10,777 nucleotides of DNA from an uncultured Clostridia bacterium (lineage in GTDB: Bacteria; Bacillota_I; Bacilli_A; RFN20; CAG-288): NCBI GenBank assembly GCA_900313465.1, contig OMRU01000021.1:1-10777 (forward strand), given 5' to 3'. The notes beneath the pieces were generated by a model that was not told where the DNA came from, made no database searches, and saw only the letters and a list, made by a program, of their open reading frames with translations. Positions 1-7,331 of this stretch are shown in pieces. The position numbers were made by a program, and so were the translations under genes. Every line of letters begins with the position of its first letter. Positions within the stretch are counted from its first letter, which is position 1.

Positions 1-86
1 CGGACACACCCGATCCCATTCCGAACTCGGAAGTTAAGCGCCCTGGCGGCGAAAATACCCTCACGGGGAAGATAGCTGCAGCCGCT
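1..86 (+). rRNA. rrf: 5S ribosomal RNA, 3' part (5' end outside window)
   Basis: The first 86 bases carry the conserved 5S core: CCCATTCCGAACTCGGAAGT followed by TAAGC, then the helix IV/V region with ACCCTCACGGGG and GAAGATAGC. The last bases, GCAGCCGC, would form the 3' strand of the terminal helix with a 5' strand that lies before the window. A run of seven T follows at 86-92 and probably ends transcription together with that helix. Whether this 5S belongs to a full rRNA operon cannot be seen. The exact 3' end is uncertain by a few bases. Confidence 0.93.
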
Positions 87-92
87 TTTTTT
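86..92 (+). terminator. T-tract following 5S rRNA
   Basis: Seven consecutive T follow the GC-rich 3' strand of the 5S terminal helix. rRNA units often end like this, but the other half of the stem is outside the window, so the hairpin cannot be confirmed. Confidence 0.45.
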
Positions 93-140
93 GTGGTTAC
101 AAAGATATTTTTTCACATCATAAAGCTTCTCTTATACCCA

Positions 141-163
141 TGACATATATTTAATTATTGTCA
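141..163. promoter_or_regulatory. Candidate operator: TGACA-N13-TGTCA inverted repeat
   Basis: Five-base inverted arms TGACA (141-145) and TGTCA (159-163) are separated by 13 A/T bases, just upstream of the asp23-fakA promoter. The right arm is part of an alternative -35 box, TTGTCA (158-163), which stands 17 bases before TTATAT (181-186). A repressor or activator site is possible. With only five-base arms in AT-rich DNA, chance is a real alternative. Confidence 0.25.
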
Positions 164-174
164 CCCCTGTAAAT

Positions 175-203
175 TTGCTTTTATATAGATTTTTTTATAT
201 AAT
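175..203 (+). promoter_or_regulatory. Promoter for asp23-fakA
   Basis: A perfect -10 box TATAAT lies at 198-203, and TTGCTT (175-180, three of six matches to TTGACA) stands exactly 17 bases upstream. Transcription would start near 209-210. That leaves a leader of only about 15 bases before the ATG at 225, with no good Shine-Dalgarno sequence (only AAAAAAG at 214-220). Confidence 0.6.
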
Positions 204-224
204 TATGTGATTTAAAAAAGAACT

Positions 225-575
225 ATGAATATTGGAAAAACAAATAAGATTGGAAAAATCGAATTCTCTTTACAGGCTGTCGCTGACTTAGCTGGCATCA
301 CCGTTTCTTCTGTCTATGGTGTTGTCGGTTTGGTTGCCAAAAAGAATTTCCAGAATCCTTTAAGCCAGTTATTGAAGAAAGAAGACTTTACTGACGGTGT
401 CTCCGTCAAGAAAGTTAAGGAAGGCTATGATGTCTCCTTATATGTTGTTTTGTCTAAAGATGTGAAAATTGCCGAAGTTGTTCATGAAATCCAGAATCAA
501 GTCTCCTACATCTTAGGGAAGAATTTCGGTGTGCCCTTCAAAGTGGTGAACGTCTACGTTCAGGCTTTGAAATAA
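225..575 (+). CDS. yloU: Asp23/Gls24 family protein (YloU-like)
   Basis: A 116-residue soluble protein of the Asp23/DUF322 family, small envelope-stress-associated proteins of Firmicutes whose biochemical role is poorly defined. Recognisable parts are the early IEFSLQAVADLAGITVSS segment (family pattern: a helix with A..A....GV), the KVKEGYDVSLYVVL strand pair, and the C-terminal VSYILGKNFGVPFKVVNVYV, which matches the family's ending in a V.V.V strand. The length fits B. subtilis YloU (about 120 aa). No membrane segment is visible. It sits 32 bases upstream of fakA, the same pairing as yloU-yloV in Bacillus, which supports the family call and suggests a shared mRNA. The ATG lacks a clear ribosome binding site, although it directly follows a good promoter. 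Confidence 0.88.
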   Translation: MNIGKTNKIGKIEFSLQAVADLAGITVSSVYGVVGLVAKKNFQNPLSQLLKKEDFTDGVSVKKVKEGYDVSLYVVLSKDVKIAEVVHEIQNQVSYILGKNFGVPFKVVNVYVQALK

Positions 576-607
576 TAGTTACCTTATTTGAAAGGATTAG
601 ATTTCTC

Positions 608-2404
608 ATGATTAAAATTGATGGCGTTATTTTGAAACAGATGATTATTTCTGGTTCCAATAACCTTTATAATAACTATCCCGAAGTGGATGCCTTGAAT
701 GTTTTCCCAGTTCCCGATGGCGATACTGGTACAAACATGAACTTGACCATGTCTAGTGGTGCTAAGGAAGTCTTCAATAAGAATGATTCTTCCATCAGCT
801 CTGTTTCCAAAGACTTTGCCCGTGGTCTTTTAATGGGTGCCAGAGGTAACTCTGGTGTTATTCTCTCCCAGATCTTCCGCGGTTTTTCTGAGTCTTTGAA
901 AGGCAAGGATGAAGTTGATGCTATCGGCTTAGCCGAAGCTTTTGTCGCTGGTAAGGAAACAGCCTACAAGGCCGTTATGAGACCTGTTGAAGGCACCATT
1001 CTTACCGTTATCAGAGAAGCTTCTGCTGCTTTATATGAAAAGGCCGAAAAGGATATGCCAATGGATGTCGCTTTGGATATTCTTTGCGAAGAAGCCTTGA
1101 AGTCCTTAGACCATACTCCTGACCTTCTTCCTGTCTTGAAGGAAGTTGGTGTTGTCGACTCCGGTGGTGCTGGCTTATGCAAGATTTTAGAAGGTTTTGC
1201 TAAGGCTTTACATAATCAGATTGTCGAAAAGGAAATGGCTACGGTCACCGAAAAGACCACTGCTTATTCCACTGGTAAGTTAACCAGCGAACCTTCTATT
1301 GAAGGTCATGGTTCTGTCCAGGCCAAGTTCAATCATGAGGAATTTGGTTATTGTACTCAATTCTTATTGAAGCTTGCTGATCAGGATAATCTCCAGGGCA
1401 AGAAAGCCTTCAACGAAAAGAGATTCAAGGCTGTCTTAGAAGCCCATGGTAATTCTATCGTCTTCATTCATTCTGATGACCTTGTCAAGGTTCATATCCA
1501 TACCATGAAGCCAGGTAATATCTTTACCTACGCTCAGCAGTTTGGTGAATTCAAGACCATGAAGTGCGATAACATGTCTGAACAGCATGAAGAACTCATG
1601 GATGACTTTGAATCCGAAAAGAAGAAACAGGGTATCCAGGGTGAAACCGAAAAGTTCGATGTCGCCTTAAAGGCTGATACCACCTTATCTAGTGCTGATC
1701 AGGCTAAGCAGCTCGGCATTGATGTTTCCAAGGAAAAGAAAAAATTCGCTCTTATCGCTGTTGCTGTTGGTAAGGGCGTGGAAGAGATGTTCAAGCAGTC
1801 TAATGTCGACTACATCATCTCTGGTGGTCAGACCATGAACCCATCCACGGCTGACTTCATCGATGCCATCAAATCCTTAAATGCTGAAAATGTCTTCCTC
1901 TTCCCAAATAATGGTAATATCTTAATGGCTGCCTCTCAGGCTGCTGACTTACTTAAGGATGACTATCATATCGCTGTTATTCCAACTAAGACCATTCCTC
2001 AGGGTTTGACCGCTTGTATGGTCTTTAATCCCGACGCTACCTTAGAAGAGAATGTCGAAGTCATGAAAGAGAATCTTCAGGGCGTCAAGTCTGGTGAAAT
2101 CACTTATGCCATCAAGGACACCACCATCGATGGTGTCACAGTGGAAAAAGACAAATTCATGGGTATCACCAACAAGAAGATCGTCTGCTGCCACAAGCAT
2201 AAGATGAACACTCTTATGGATTTACTTGAGACCATGATCGATGAGGATGCTTCTATCATCACCATCATCTGTGGTGAAGATATTACTGAAGAAGAAAAGG
2301 CCGAAGTCGAAGAAAAAGTCAATGAAAAATATGGCGATGAATTCGAAGTGGAAGTCGCCCAGGGCGATCAGCCTGTCTATTCCTTCTTTGTCGCTGTTGA
2401 ATAA
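608..2404 (+). CDS. fakA: Fatty acid kinase catalytic subunit FakA (DhaL/DegV-like, YloV)
   Basis: A 598-residue cytosolic kinase. In the known family it phosphorylates exogenous fatty acids presented by the carrier FakB, giving acyl-phosphate for PlsX/PlsY. The N-terminal DhaL-type nucleotide domain (about 1-200) carries NVFPVPDGDTGTNM with Mg-binding Asp37 and Asp39, then GARGNSGVILSQ (77-88), PVEGTILTVIREA and VVDSGGAGL. The middle domain shows GYCTQFLL (Cys249) and VKVHIHT (His296, His298), corresponding to the Cys and two His that bind zinc in Staphylococcus FakA. The C-terminal domain (from about 375) has SGGQTMNPSTADF and FPNNGNILMAASQAA. The protein is somewhat longer than the usual ~550 aa; a charged linker (about 335-375) between middle and C-terminal domains accounts for part of this. 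AAAGGA at 591-596 lies 11 bases before the ATG. A terminator follows the stop. Confidence 0.95.
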   Translation: MIKIDGVILKQMIISGSNNLYNNYPEVDALNVFPVPDGDTGTNMNLTMSSGAKEVFNKNDSSISSVSKDFARGLLMGARGNSGVILSQIFRGFSESLKGKDEVDAIGLAEAFVAGKETAYKAVMRPVEGTILTVIREASAALYEKAEKDMPMDVALDILCEEALKSLDHTPDLLPVLKEVGVVDSGGAGLCKILEGFAKALHNQIVEKEMATVTEKTTAYSTGKLTSEPSIEGHGSVQAKFNHEEFGYCTQFLLKLADQDNLQGKKAFNEKRFKAVLEAHGNSIVFIHSDDLVKVHIHTMKPGNIFTYAQQFGEFKTMKCDNMSEQHEELMDDFESEKKKQGIQGETEKFDVALKADTTLSSADQAKQLGIDVSKEKKKFALIAVAVGKGVEEMFKQSNVDYIISGGQTMNPSTADFIDAIKSLNAENVFLFPNNGNILMAASQAADLLKDDYHIAVIPTKTIPQGLTACMVFNPDATLEENVEVMKENLQGVKSGEITYAIKDTTIDGVTVEKDKFMGITNKKIVCCHKHKMNTLMDLLETMIDEDASIITIICGEDITEEEKAEVEEKVNEKYGDEFEVEVAQGDQPVYSFFVAVE

Positions 2405-2419
2405 TTTATTTATATTCTT

Positions 2420-2448
2420 AAGGACCGGAAACGGTCCTTTTCGTTTTT
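2420..2448 (+). terminator. Intrinsic terminator after fakA
   Basis: Arms AAGGACCG (2420-2427) and CGGTCCTT (2432-2439) pair perfectly around a GAAA tetraloop, a very stable GNRA-type hairpin. The tail TTCGTTTTT follows. It closes the asp23-fakA unit and separates it from recG. Confidence 0.92.
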
Positions 2449-2472
2449 GCAAACCAAGGTGCGTAAGCAACA

Positions 2473-2481
2473 TGGTATAAT
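2473..2481 (+). promoter_or_regulatory. Extended -10 promoter for recG
   Basis: TGGTATAAT is a perfect extended -10 element (TGnTATAAT), with the hexamer at 2476-2481. No good -35 stands at the normal distance; TTGCAA at 2447-2452 is 23 bases away. The expected start of transcription (about 2487-2489) coincides with the recG ATG at 2489. Confidence 0.7.
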
Positions 2482-2488
2482 ATTTGAT

Positions 2489-4471
2489 ATGAATCAAAGA
2501 GAATTATTCACCCTTCTTGAAGCGAGCAATGATGAAGATATCTTACGTCACTTTCCTTCGCGCTACGAAGATTTAAACGTCACCCCGTTAAGTAATGATC
2601 CTAAGGATGGTCAGCGTTTTGTGGTGAAAGGAAATGTCACCAATCTGAAGTCCTTTGCCGCCAGAGGAACATCCTTGATTCGTTTCAAGGTTGCTGTCTT
2701 TAATGGAGCCTTGATCAGCTGTATTTTATATAACCAGCCTTTCTACATCAACAAACTCTCTTCCCATAAGGAACTCTGTTTTGTGATGTATTATTCTGAT
2801 GCCAGAAAAGCCTATCTCGTGCAATCGATTCACGATTTGGATTCCTATTATGTCATGACTGGCTTAAAGCCTGTCTATAACCTTCCAAAAGGCGTTTCTC
2901 CGTCCTTCTTTAATAATTACGTGAAAAAGGTTCTCTCTTATCCTAGAGAGGCTTCCTACATGGTTTCTAGGCTTCCTAAAGGCTTGATTGAGAGATATCG
3001 TTTCTTAAATGAGTTTGACGCATATCGTTGCGTTCATCTTCCCCGCAATAAGAAAGATCTCGATGAAGGACTTAGAGTCTTTAAATATGAAGAAGCGCTC
3101 TCTTATTGCATCAAGGCTTTGGCCATGAAAAGAAAAGCCAACGCCAGAAAAAGAGATGAAGTGACAAGAATTGATCATGATGAGGTCAACAGGTTTGTCA
3201 AACACCTCTCTTATAAACTGACAGGTGATCAGATTTCTGCCATCAGGGATATCGTCCTAGATATGGAAAGAGATACCATCATGTATCGACTTCTTCAAGG
3301 CGATGTTGGTACAGGTAAGACGATTGTTGCCTTTGTCTCTTTATATGCCAACTACTTAAGAGGAAAACAAGGGGTATTGATGGCCCCCACTTTTGAGTTG
3401 GCTATCCAGCATTACGAAAATGCCTTAAAGGTATTTCAGGATTATGATATCCACATCGGATTCATGGCTGGTAACAAAGGTACTGCCAAAGAGAAAAGAG
3501 ATATCCTGAACGATTTAAATAACGGTTATATCAATATTCTCATTGCTACCCACTCGGCGATTTCCGATAAGGTTGTTTTCAAGGATTTAGGGTTATCCAT
3601 CATTGATGAACAACAACTATTTGGTGTGGAACAAAGGGAAAAACTCCTTTTGAAGGGAGGAAGCAATGACGTGTTGATGATGTCAGCTACCCCGATTCCA
3701 AGAACCTTATCTCAGATTGTCAACGCTGACCTTGATGTCACTACTCTGAATCAGTTCCCACACGGTTCAAGAAATGTGGAAACCAGAGTGATTCATTCTC
3801 AGGATCCTTTATTGATGAAGGCGATTGAAAAGGCGTTAAGTGTTAATCGTCAGGTTTTTATTGTGGCCCCAAAAATCAGCGATGGCACATCTAAAGCCAG
3901 CAGTGCGGAATCGGTGTACAAGGATATTGAAGAAAGATTCAAGGATAAAGTTCAGCTTCTTCATGGCAAGATCAAGAAAGAAACCCAGGATGAGATCATC
4001 AAACGCTTTATCAGCAACGAAAAACCGATTTTGGTTTCTACCACAGTCATTCAAGTTGGTATTGATGTTTCTACCGCTTGTCTGTTGATTATTTATGATG
4101 CCAACTATTTTGGTTTATCCACGCTTCATCAGCTTCGTGGACGTGTGGGTAGAAGCGGTGATTTTGCTTTAGCCCTACTTGTCTATGATGGGAATGAAAA
4201 AGAGGCGAAAGAAAAACTGGATTTCTTAGCGTCTTCTAATGATGGACTTGCCATTGCCCAGTTTGACTTGAAGCAAAGAGGTAGCGGATCATATTCTGGC
4301 ACTAACCAGTCAGGAAAATCTGAACTCATGGTCTGTAATTTTGTCGACGACCTGAAGATGTTTGAATACGCTAAACAAGACGCTTCTTATATACTAGATC
4401 ACCCTTCTGAGAAGGATCATGCTCAGTATCTTAAATCCATAGATATGGATGAAAAACTCAACCTCGGATAA
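2489..4471 (+). CDS. recG: ATP-dependent DNA helicase RecG
   Basis: A 660-residue helicase that in the known family remodels stalled replication forks and Holliday junctions. A wedge-type OB region is followed by GDVGTGKT (Walker A, 271-278), MAPTFELAIQH, DEQQLFGVEQR (373 on, motif II), SATPIPRTL (399 on), TTVIQVGIDV (Q522), LHQLRGRVGR (about 546-555) and the translocation segment DLKQRGSGSYSGTNQSG. Family-typical DEQHRFG and VEVG are altered to DEQQLFG and IQVG. The N-terminus begins at ELFTLLEAS...HFPSRYEDL, without the usual GIGP helix-hairpin-helix segment of B. subtilis RecG (682 aa). The ATG at 2489 is chosen because the alternative in-frame TTG at 2447 lies in the T-tract of the previous terminator and upstream of the -10 box. 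No Shine-Dalgarno precedes the ATG. Confidence 0.93.
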   Translation: MNQRELFTLLEASNDEDILRHFPSRYEDLNVTPLSNDPKDGQRFVVKGNVTNLKSFAARGTSLIRFKVAVFNGALISCILYNQPFYINKLSSHKELCFVMYYSDARKAYLVQSIHDLDSYYVMTGLKPVYNLPKGVSPSFFNNYVKKVLSYPREASYMVSRLPKGLIERYRFLNEFDAYRCVHLPRNKKDLDEGLRVFKYEEALSYCIKALAMKRKANARKRDEVTRIDHDEVNRFVKHLSYKLTGDQISAIRDIVLDMERDTIMYRLLQGDVGTGKTIVAFVSLYANYLRGKQGVLMAPTFELAIQHYENALKVFQDYDIHIGFMAGNKGTAKEKRDILNDLNNGYINILIATHSAISDKVVFKDLGLSIIDEQQLFGVEQREKLLLKGGSNDVLMMSATPIPRTLSQIVNADLDVTTLNQFPHGSRNVETRVIHSQDPLLMKAIEKALSVNRQVFIVAPKISDGTSKASSAESVYKDIEERFKDKVQLLHGKIKKETQDEIIKRFISNEKPILVSTTVIQVGIDVSTACLLIIYDANYFGLSTLHQLRGRVGRSGDFALALLVYDGNEKEAKEKLDFLASSNDGLAIAQFDLKQRGSGSYSGTNQSGKSELMVCNFVDDLKMFEYAKQDASYILDHPSEKDHAQYLKSIDMDEKLNLG

Positions 4472-4492
4472 TTCTTTTTCATAGCCTAGATA

Positions 4493-4515
4493 AAGTTTAT
4501 TTATTAAATAAACTT
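4493..4515. promoter_or_regulatory. Perfect palindrome, candidate operator upstream of plsX
   Basis: Arms AAGTTTATTTA (4493-4503) and TAAATAAACTT (4505-4515) are perfect inverted copies around a single T. The element covers the place where the -35 of the plsX promoter would be, a typical repressor position. It does not match the FapR operator pattern as I know it. The alternative is a weak AT-rich terminator for recG, since ATTTT follows, but the stem has only one G-C pair per arm. Confidence 0.5.
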
Positions 4516-4519
4516 ATTT

Positions 4520-4528
4520 TGCTATCAT
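4520..4528 (+). promoter_or_regulatory. Extended -10 promoter for plsX operon
   Basis: TGCTATCAT fits the extended -10 pattern TGnTATnAT, with the hexamer at 4523-4528. No convincing -35 is present. Transcription would start near 4535 and give a leader of about 29 bases that contains the strong plsX ribosome binding site. Confidence 0.5.
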
Positions 4529-4549
4529 ATTTAGGTATCTTTCTGATGG

Positions 4550-4556
4550 AAGGAGG
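4550..4556 (+). promoter_or_regulatory. Ribosome binding site deciding the plsX start
   Basis: AAGGAGG, a near-perfect Shine-Dalgarno, lies 7 bases before the ATG at 4564. It excludes the longer in-frame reading from a TTG at 4519, which lies next to the promoter. Confidence 0.9.
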
Positions 4557-4563
4557 ATTTTCT

Positions 4564-5577
4564 ATGGTTAAAATTGCTGTTGATATGATGGGGTCTGATT
4601 CTGGACCAGAAACATTAGTGAATTCTATCAAGCATTACCTGAAGGATTACGATGATGTTTCTTTCCTTCTTTTTGGTGATGAAAAGGTGTTAAGTGAACT
4701 TACCAAAGACTGTCCTGATAAGGATCGTATTGAAATTCATAACACCACCTCTATCATTCCTATGGAAATCAAGCCACTTGAATTCCTCAGAGCCAAGTCT
4801 TCTTCCATGTATCAGGCCATCAGCGCTGTCAAGGAAGGACTTGCCGATGGTGTTTTAACTGCTGGTTCTACCGGTGGTTTTGTCACTGGTGCCACGATTC
4901 TTCTTAGAACTGTTGAAGGCGTCTTAAGAGCTGGTTTATGTTCTCCTTTCCCAACTAGGAAAGCGAGTCATCCCGCTGTTATTTTAGATATCGGCGCCAA
5001 CAATTATGATACCGAAGAAGAAGTCTATCAGTTTGGTATCATGGGTAGACTTTATTATCAGCATGTCTTAGAGAATCAAAATCCAAGCGTGTATATTCTT
5101 ACCAATGGTGCTGAGGAAGGGAAAGGGACTGATGAAGTCGTCGGCGCCTATCGCTTGATGAGAGAAAGAAATCTTCCTGGCTTCAAAGGTAATGTCGAGG
5201 CTCGTGAAGCCTTAGATGGAAGTCATGATGTCATCGTCACTCCTGGCTATCCTGGAAATATCTTCTTAAAAGCCTGTGAGGGTGTTGCCAAGATGATGAA
5301 CGACCTCATCAAGGAATCCTTCAAGATGAATCTTCTTACCAAGATTGGTTATCTTTTCTCTTCCAAGGGCTTTAAGAGAATGAGAAAGACTCTGGATTAT
5401 CGTCAGTATGGCGGTGCGATTCTTCTTGGTATCAATGGCGTTTGTGTCAAAGCCCATGGCAATTCCAATGAATATGCCTTCTATCATGCCATCGGTGTCT
5501 GTAAGAAGATGATCGATGTCAAGATTGTCGATAAGATCAAGGAAGAGTTTCACGACTCTGTAAATAACAATGATTAA
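4564..5577 (+). CDS. plsX: Phosphate acyltransferase PlsX
   Basis: A 337-residue peripheral membrane enzyme that in the known family interconverts acyl-ACP and acyl-phosphate; acyl-phosphate is then used by PlsY to start glycerophospholipid synthesis. Family marks are the N-terminal VKIAVDMMGSDSGPE, FLRAKSSSMYQAI, AGSTGG (100-105), DIGAN (142-146), a KGTDEV segment, GNVEAREAL, VTPGYPGN (around 225-232), and the C-terminal YRQYGGAILLGINGV with KAHGNS. The length is normal (about 330). Two usually well-kept motifs are altered: GNTGA reads GSTGG, and the TDGFTGN motif reads TPGYPGN. The gene overlaps rnc by 8 bases. The usual partners fabD, fabG and acpP are not next to it. With fakA upstream it suggests that acyl-phosphate from imported fatty acids matters here (inference). 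Confidence 0.94.
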   Translation: MVKIAVDMMGSDSGPETLVNSIKHYLKDYDDVSFLLFGDEKVLSELTKDCPDKDRIEIHNTTSIIPMEIKPLEFLRAKSSSMYQAISAVKEGLADGVLTAGSTGGFVTGATILLRTVEGVLRAGLCSPFPTRKASHPAVILDIGANNYDTEEEVYQFGIMGRLYYQHVLENQNPSVYILTNGAEEGKGTDEVVGAYRLMRERNLPGFKGNVEAREALDGSHDVIVTPGYPGNIFLKACEGVAKMMNDLIKESFKMNLLTKIGYLFSSKGFKRMRKTLDYRQYGGAILLGINGVCVKAHGNSNEYAFYHAIGVCKKMIDVKIVDKIKEEFHDSVNNND

Positions 5578-6253
5578 TGGTTTAGAAGAGATTTTTCAGC
5601 GTTTTGATATCACTCCTCATGATGTAAGTATCTATGAGCAGGCTTTTACGCATGCTTCTTATACCAACGAACATAAGGATTGTCCTAGTTATGACCGCTT
5701 AGAATTCTTAGGCGATTCTCTTTTAGATATGATTGTCGGAGACTTGGTATACCAGGCTAACCCAAGCGGTAATTCTGGTATCTTGAGCAAGATGAGATCC
5801 GCTCTTGTCGGTGGACAGACTTTGACTCATCTTTCTGAGGAAGTCTATGGCTTTGATAAATTAGTCCGCTATTCTCAGGGTGAGAAGGATAACACCAAGT
5901 TCCATAAGCATATTGATGAGGATGTCTTTGAATCCTTTATTGCCGCTGTCTATCTCGATCAAGGCTATGATTTTGTTCGTCAGTTGCTGATTAAGATCTA
6001 TTCGCCTCTTCTTGATGAGGCTATCGATGTCTCCAACAAGAGAGATTCCAAGTCTCGTCTACAGGAGATGCTCAAAGGTGCAGTCATCCAATATGTGGTC
6101 ATCAAGCAGGAGAATCTCAATTCGGAGAACGTCTGCTTTACGGTGGAAGCCAGATATGGTGATGTTTCTCTTGGCATCGGTAAGGGCCATAATACCAAAG
6201 AAGCGGAAATCAATGCGGCCAGTGATGCCCTAAGCAAGAAAGTAGGTAATTAA
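5570..6253 (+). CDS. rnc: Ribonuclease III
   Basis: A 227-residue double-strand-specific endoribonuclease that processes rRNA precursors and structured RNAs. The catalytic domain (about 1-150) has the signature YDRLEFLGDSLLD with Glu45 and Asp49, and the second acidic pair in DVFESFIAAVYLD (Asp118, Glu121). The first Glu of the family's NERLEFLGD is Asp42 here, a conservative change. A double-stranded RNA-binding domain fills the C-terminus (about 155-227), starting at SKSRLQEMLKG and ending with the helix AEINAASDALSKK. The length is normal. The ATG lies inside the end of plsX, with no strong ribosome binding site, so translation is probably coupled to plsX. In most Bacilli smc follows rnc; here ftsY follows one base after the stop. 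Confidence 0.95.
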   Translation: MINGLEEIFQRFDITPHDVSIYEQAFTHASYTNEHKDCPSYDRLEFLGDSLLDMIVGDLVYQANPSGNSGILSKMRSALVGGQTLTHLSEEVYGFDKLVRYSQGEKDNTKFHKHIDEDVFESFIAAVYLDQGYDFVRQLLIKIYSPLLDEAIDVSNKRDSKSRLQEMLKGAVIQYVVIKQENLNSENVCFTVEARYGDVSLGIGKGHNTKEAEINAASDALSKKVGN

Positions 6254-6254
6254 T

Positions 6255-7331
6255 ATGGGTTTAATCAATTTTCTCAAGAATAAGTTTTCCCATCGTCAGG
6301 ATAAGGAAAAAGAAGAAGTAAAAAAGGATAGTCCTGTCGCCAAAGAAGAACAGGAATCTGTCAAGGAACTCTCCAGCAAGGAAAAAGAAAAACAGATTGA
6401 AGACAAATATGTTGCTGGTTTGGATAAGTCTCGTATCGGTTTTACCCAACGACTGAAGAAACTTGCCGCTACCAACAAGGTTATCAATCAGGATTATTTT
6501 GATTCTCTTGAACGCATTTTGATTGAAGCTGATGTCGGTGTCTCCCTTTCTTTGGAACTGATTAAGGAAACTGCCTTAGAAGCCAGTGCCAAGAAGATCA
6601 CTGATGCAAGTGAATTAAACGAACTTCTCATCGATAAGATGTTTGTCTCTTATGCCAATAAGGGCGGATCGTTCTCGACCGATATCCAGTTTGCCAAAGA
6701 TGGACCAACGGTTGTCTTCATGTGCGGGGTTAATGGTGTGGGTAAGACGACTACGGTTGCAAAACTTGCTCATAAATATAAGATGCGCGGTAAAAAGGTC
6801 CTGCTTGTTGCTGGTGATACTTTCCGTGCTGGCGCTGTCGAACAGCTCACGTATTGGGCCTCTCGTGTTGGCGTTGATATCATCTCTAAACCAAATTCTG
6901 ATCCAGCCTCCTTGTGTTTTGATGCCATGAAGAAGGCCATAGAAGAACATTATGATCTCGTCATGGTGGATACCGCTGGACGATTACAGAACAAGAAAGG
7001 CTTGATGGATGAACTTTCCAAGATGGTCAGAGTCATCAAGAAAGTCATTCCTGAAGCACCTCATGAAGCACTTCTTATCATTGATGCCAACACCGGTCAA
7101 AACGGTATTGATCAGGCCAGCGTCTTTAAAGAGGCGGTCAATATCACCGGTATTGTCATCACCAAGATGGATGGCACCTCCAAGGGTGGTATCATCCTTT
7201 CTATCCGCGATAGACTTGCCTTACCGGTGAAGTTTATCGGTCTTGGTGAAAAGATGGATGACCTCGAAGAATTCGATCTGGATAAGTATCTCTATGGCTT
7301 ATTAATCGGCGATGAAAGAGAGGTGGCATAA
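6255..7331 (+). CDS. ftsY: Signal recognition particle receptor FtsY
   Basis: A 358-residue SRP GTPase, the membrane-associated receptor that docks Ffh-ribosome complexes at the Sec translocon. It starts with a possible short amphipathic helix, [11 protein letters not shown], then a Lys/Glu-rich acidic-basic linker (about 13-55). The N helical bundle follows from about 60. The GTPase domain shows G1 GVNGVGKTT (158-166), the insertion-box region [13 protein letters not shown]3 DTAGRL (239-244), G4 TKMDG (303-307), and the C-terminal [13 protein letters not shown]. These are FtsY rather than Ffh forms, and there is no M domain. It follows rnc by one base, and its TAA overlaps the next ATG by one base (TAATG), an arrangement that favours translational coupling with the small membrane protein downstream. 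Confidence 0.96.
   Translation: MGLINFLKNKFSHRQDKEKEEVKKDSPVAKEEQESVKELSSKEKEKQIEDKYVAGLDKSRIGFTQRLKKLAATNKVINQDYFDSLERILIEADVGVSLSLELIKETALEASAKKITDASELNELLIDKMFVSYANKGGSFSTDIQFAKDGPTVVFMCGVNGVGKTTTVAKLAHKYKMRGKKVLLVAGDTFRAGAVEQLTYWASRVGVDIISKPNSDPASLCFDAMKKAIEEHYDLVMVDTAGRLQNKKGLMDELSKMVRVIKKVIPEAPHEALLIIDANTGQNGIDQASVFKEAVNITGIVITKMDGTSKGGIILSIRDRLALPVKFIGLGEKMDDLEEFDLDKYLYGLLIGDEREVA

Noticed and set aside
2447..2488. TTG start for recG giving 674 aa
   Set aside because: The TTG lies in the T-tract of the fakA terminator and upstream of the -10 box of the recG promoter, and the extra residues do not resemble the RecG N-terminus.
2222..2497. Antisense frame across the end of fakA and start of recG
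   Set aside because: It reads through the strong fakA terminator hairpin, has no ribosome binding site and has a low-complexity translation.
4519..4563. TTG start for plsX adding 15 residues
   Set aside because: A near-perfect Shine-Dalgarno at 4550-4556 serves the ATG at 4564, and PlsX proteins start at the (V/I)KIAVD strand.
6615..6950. Antisense open frame of 111 codons across ftsY
   Set aside because: It lies wholly within the conserved GTPase domain coding region and its translation shows no family features; it mirrors the codon bias of ftsY.
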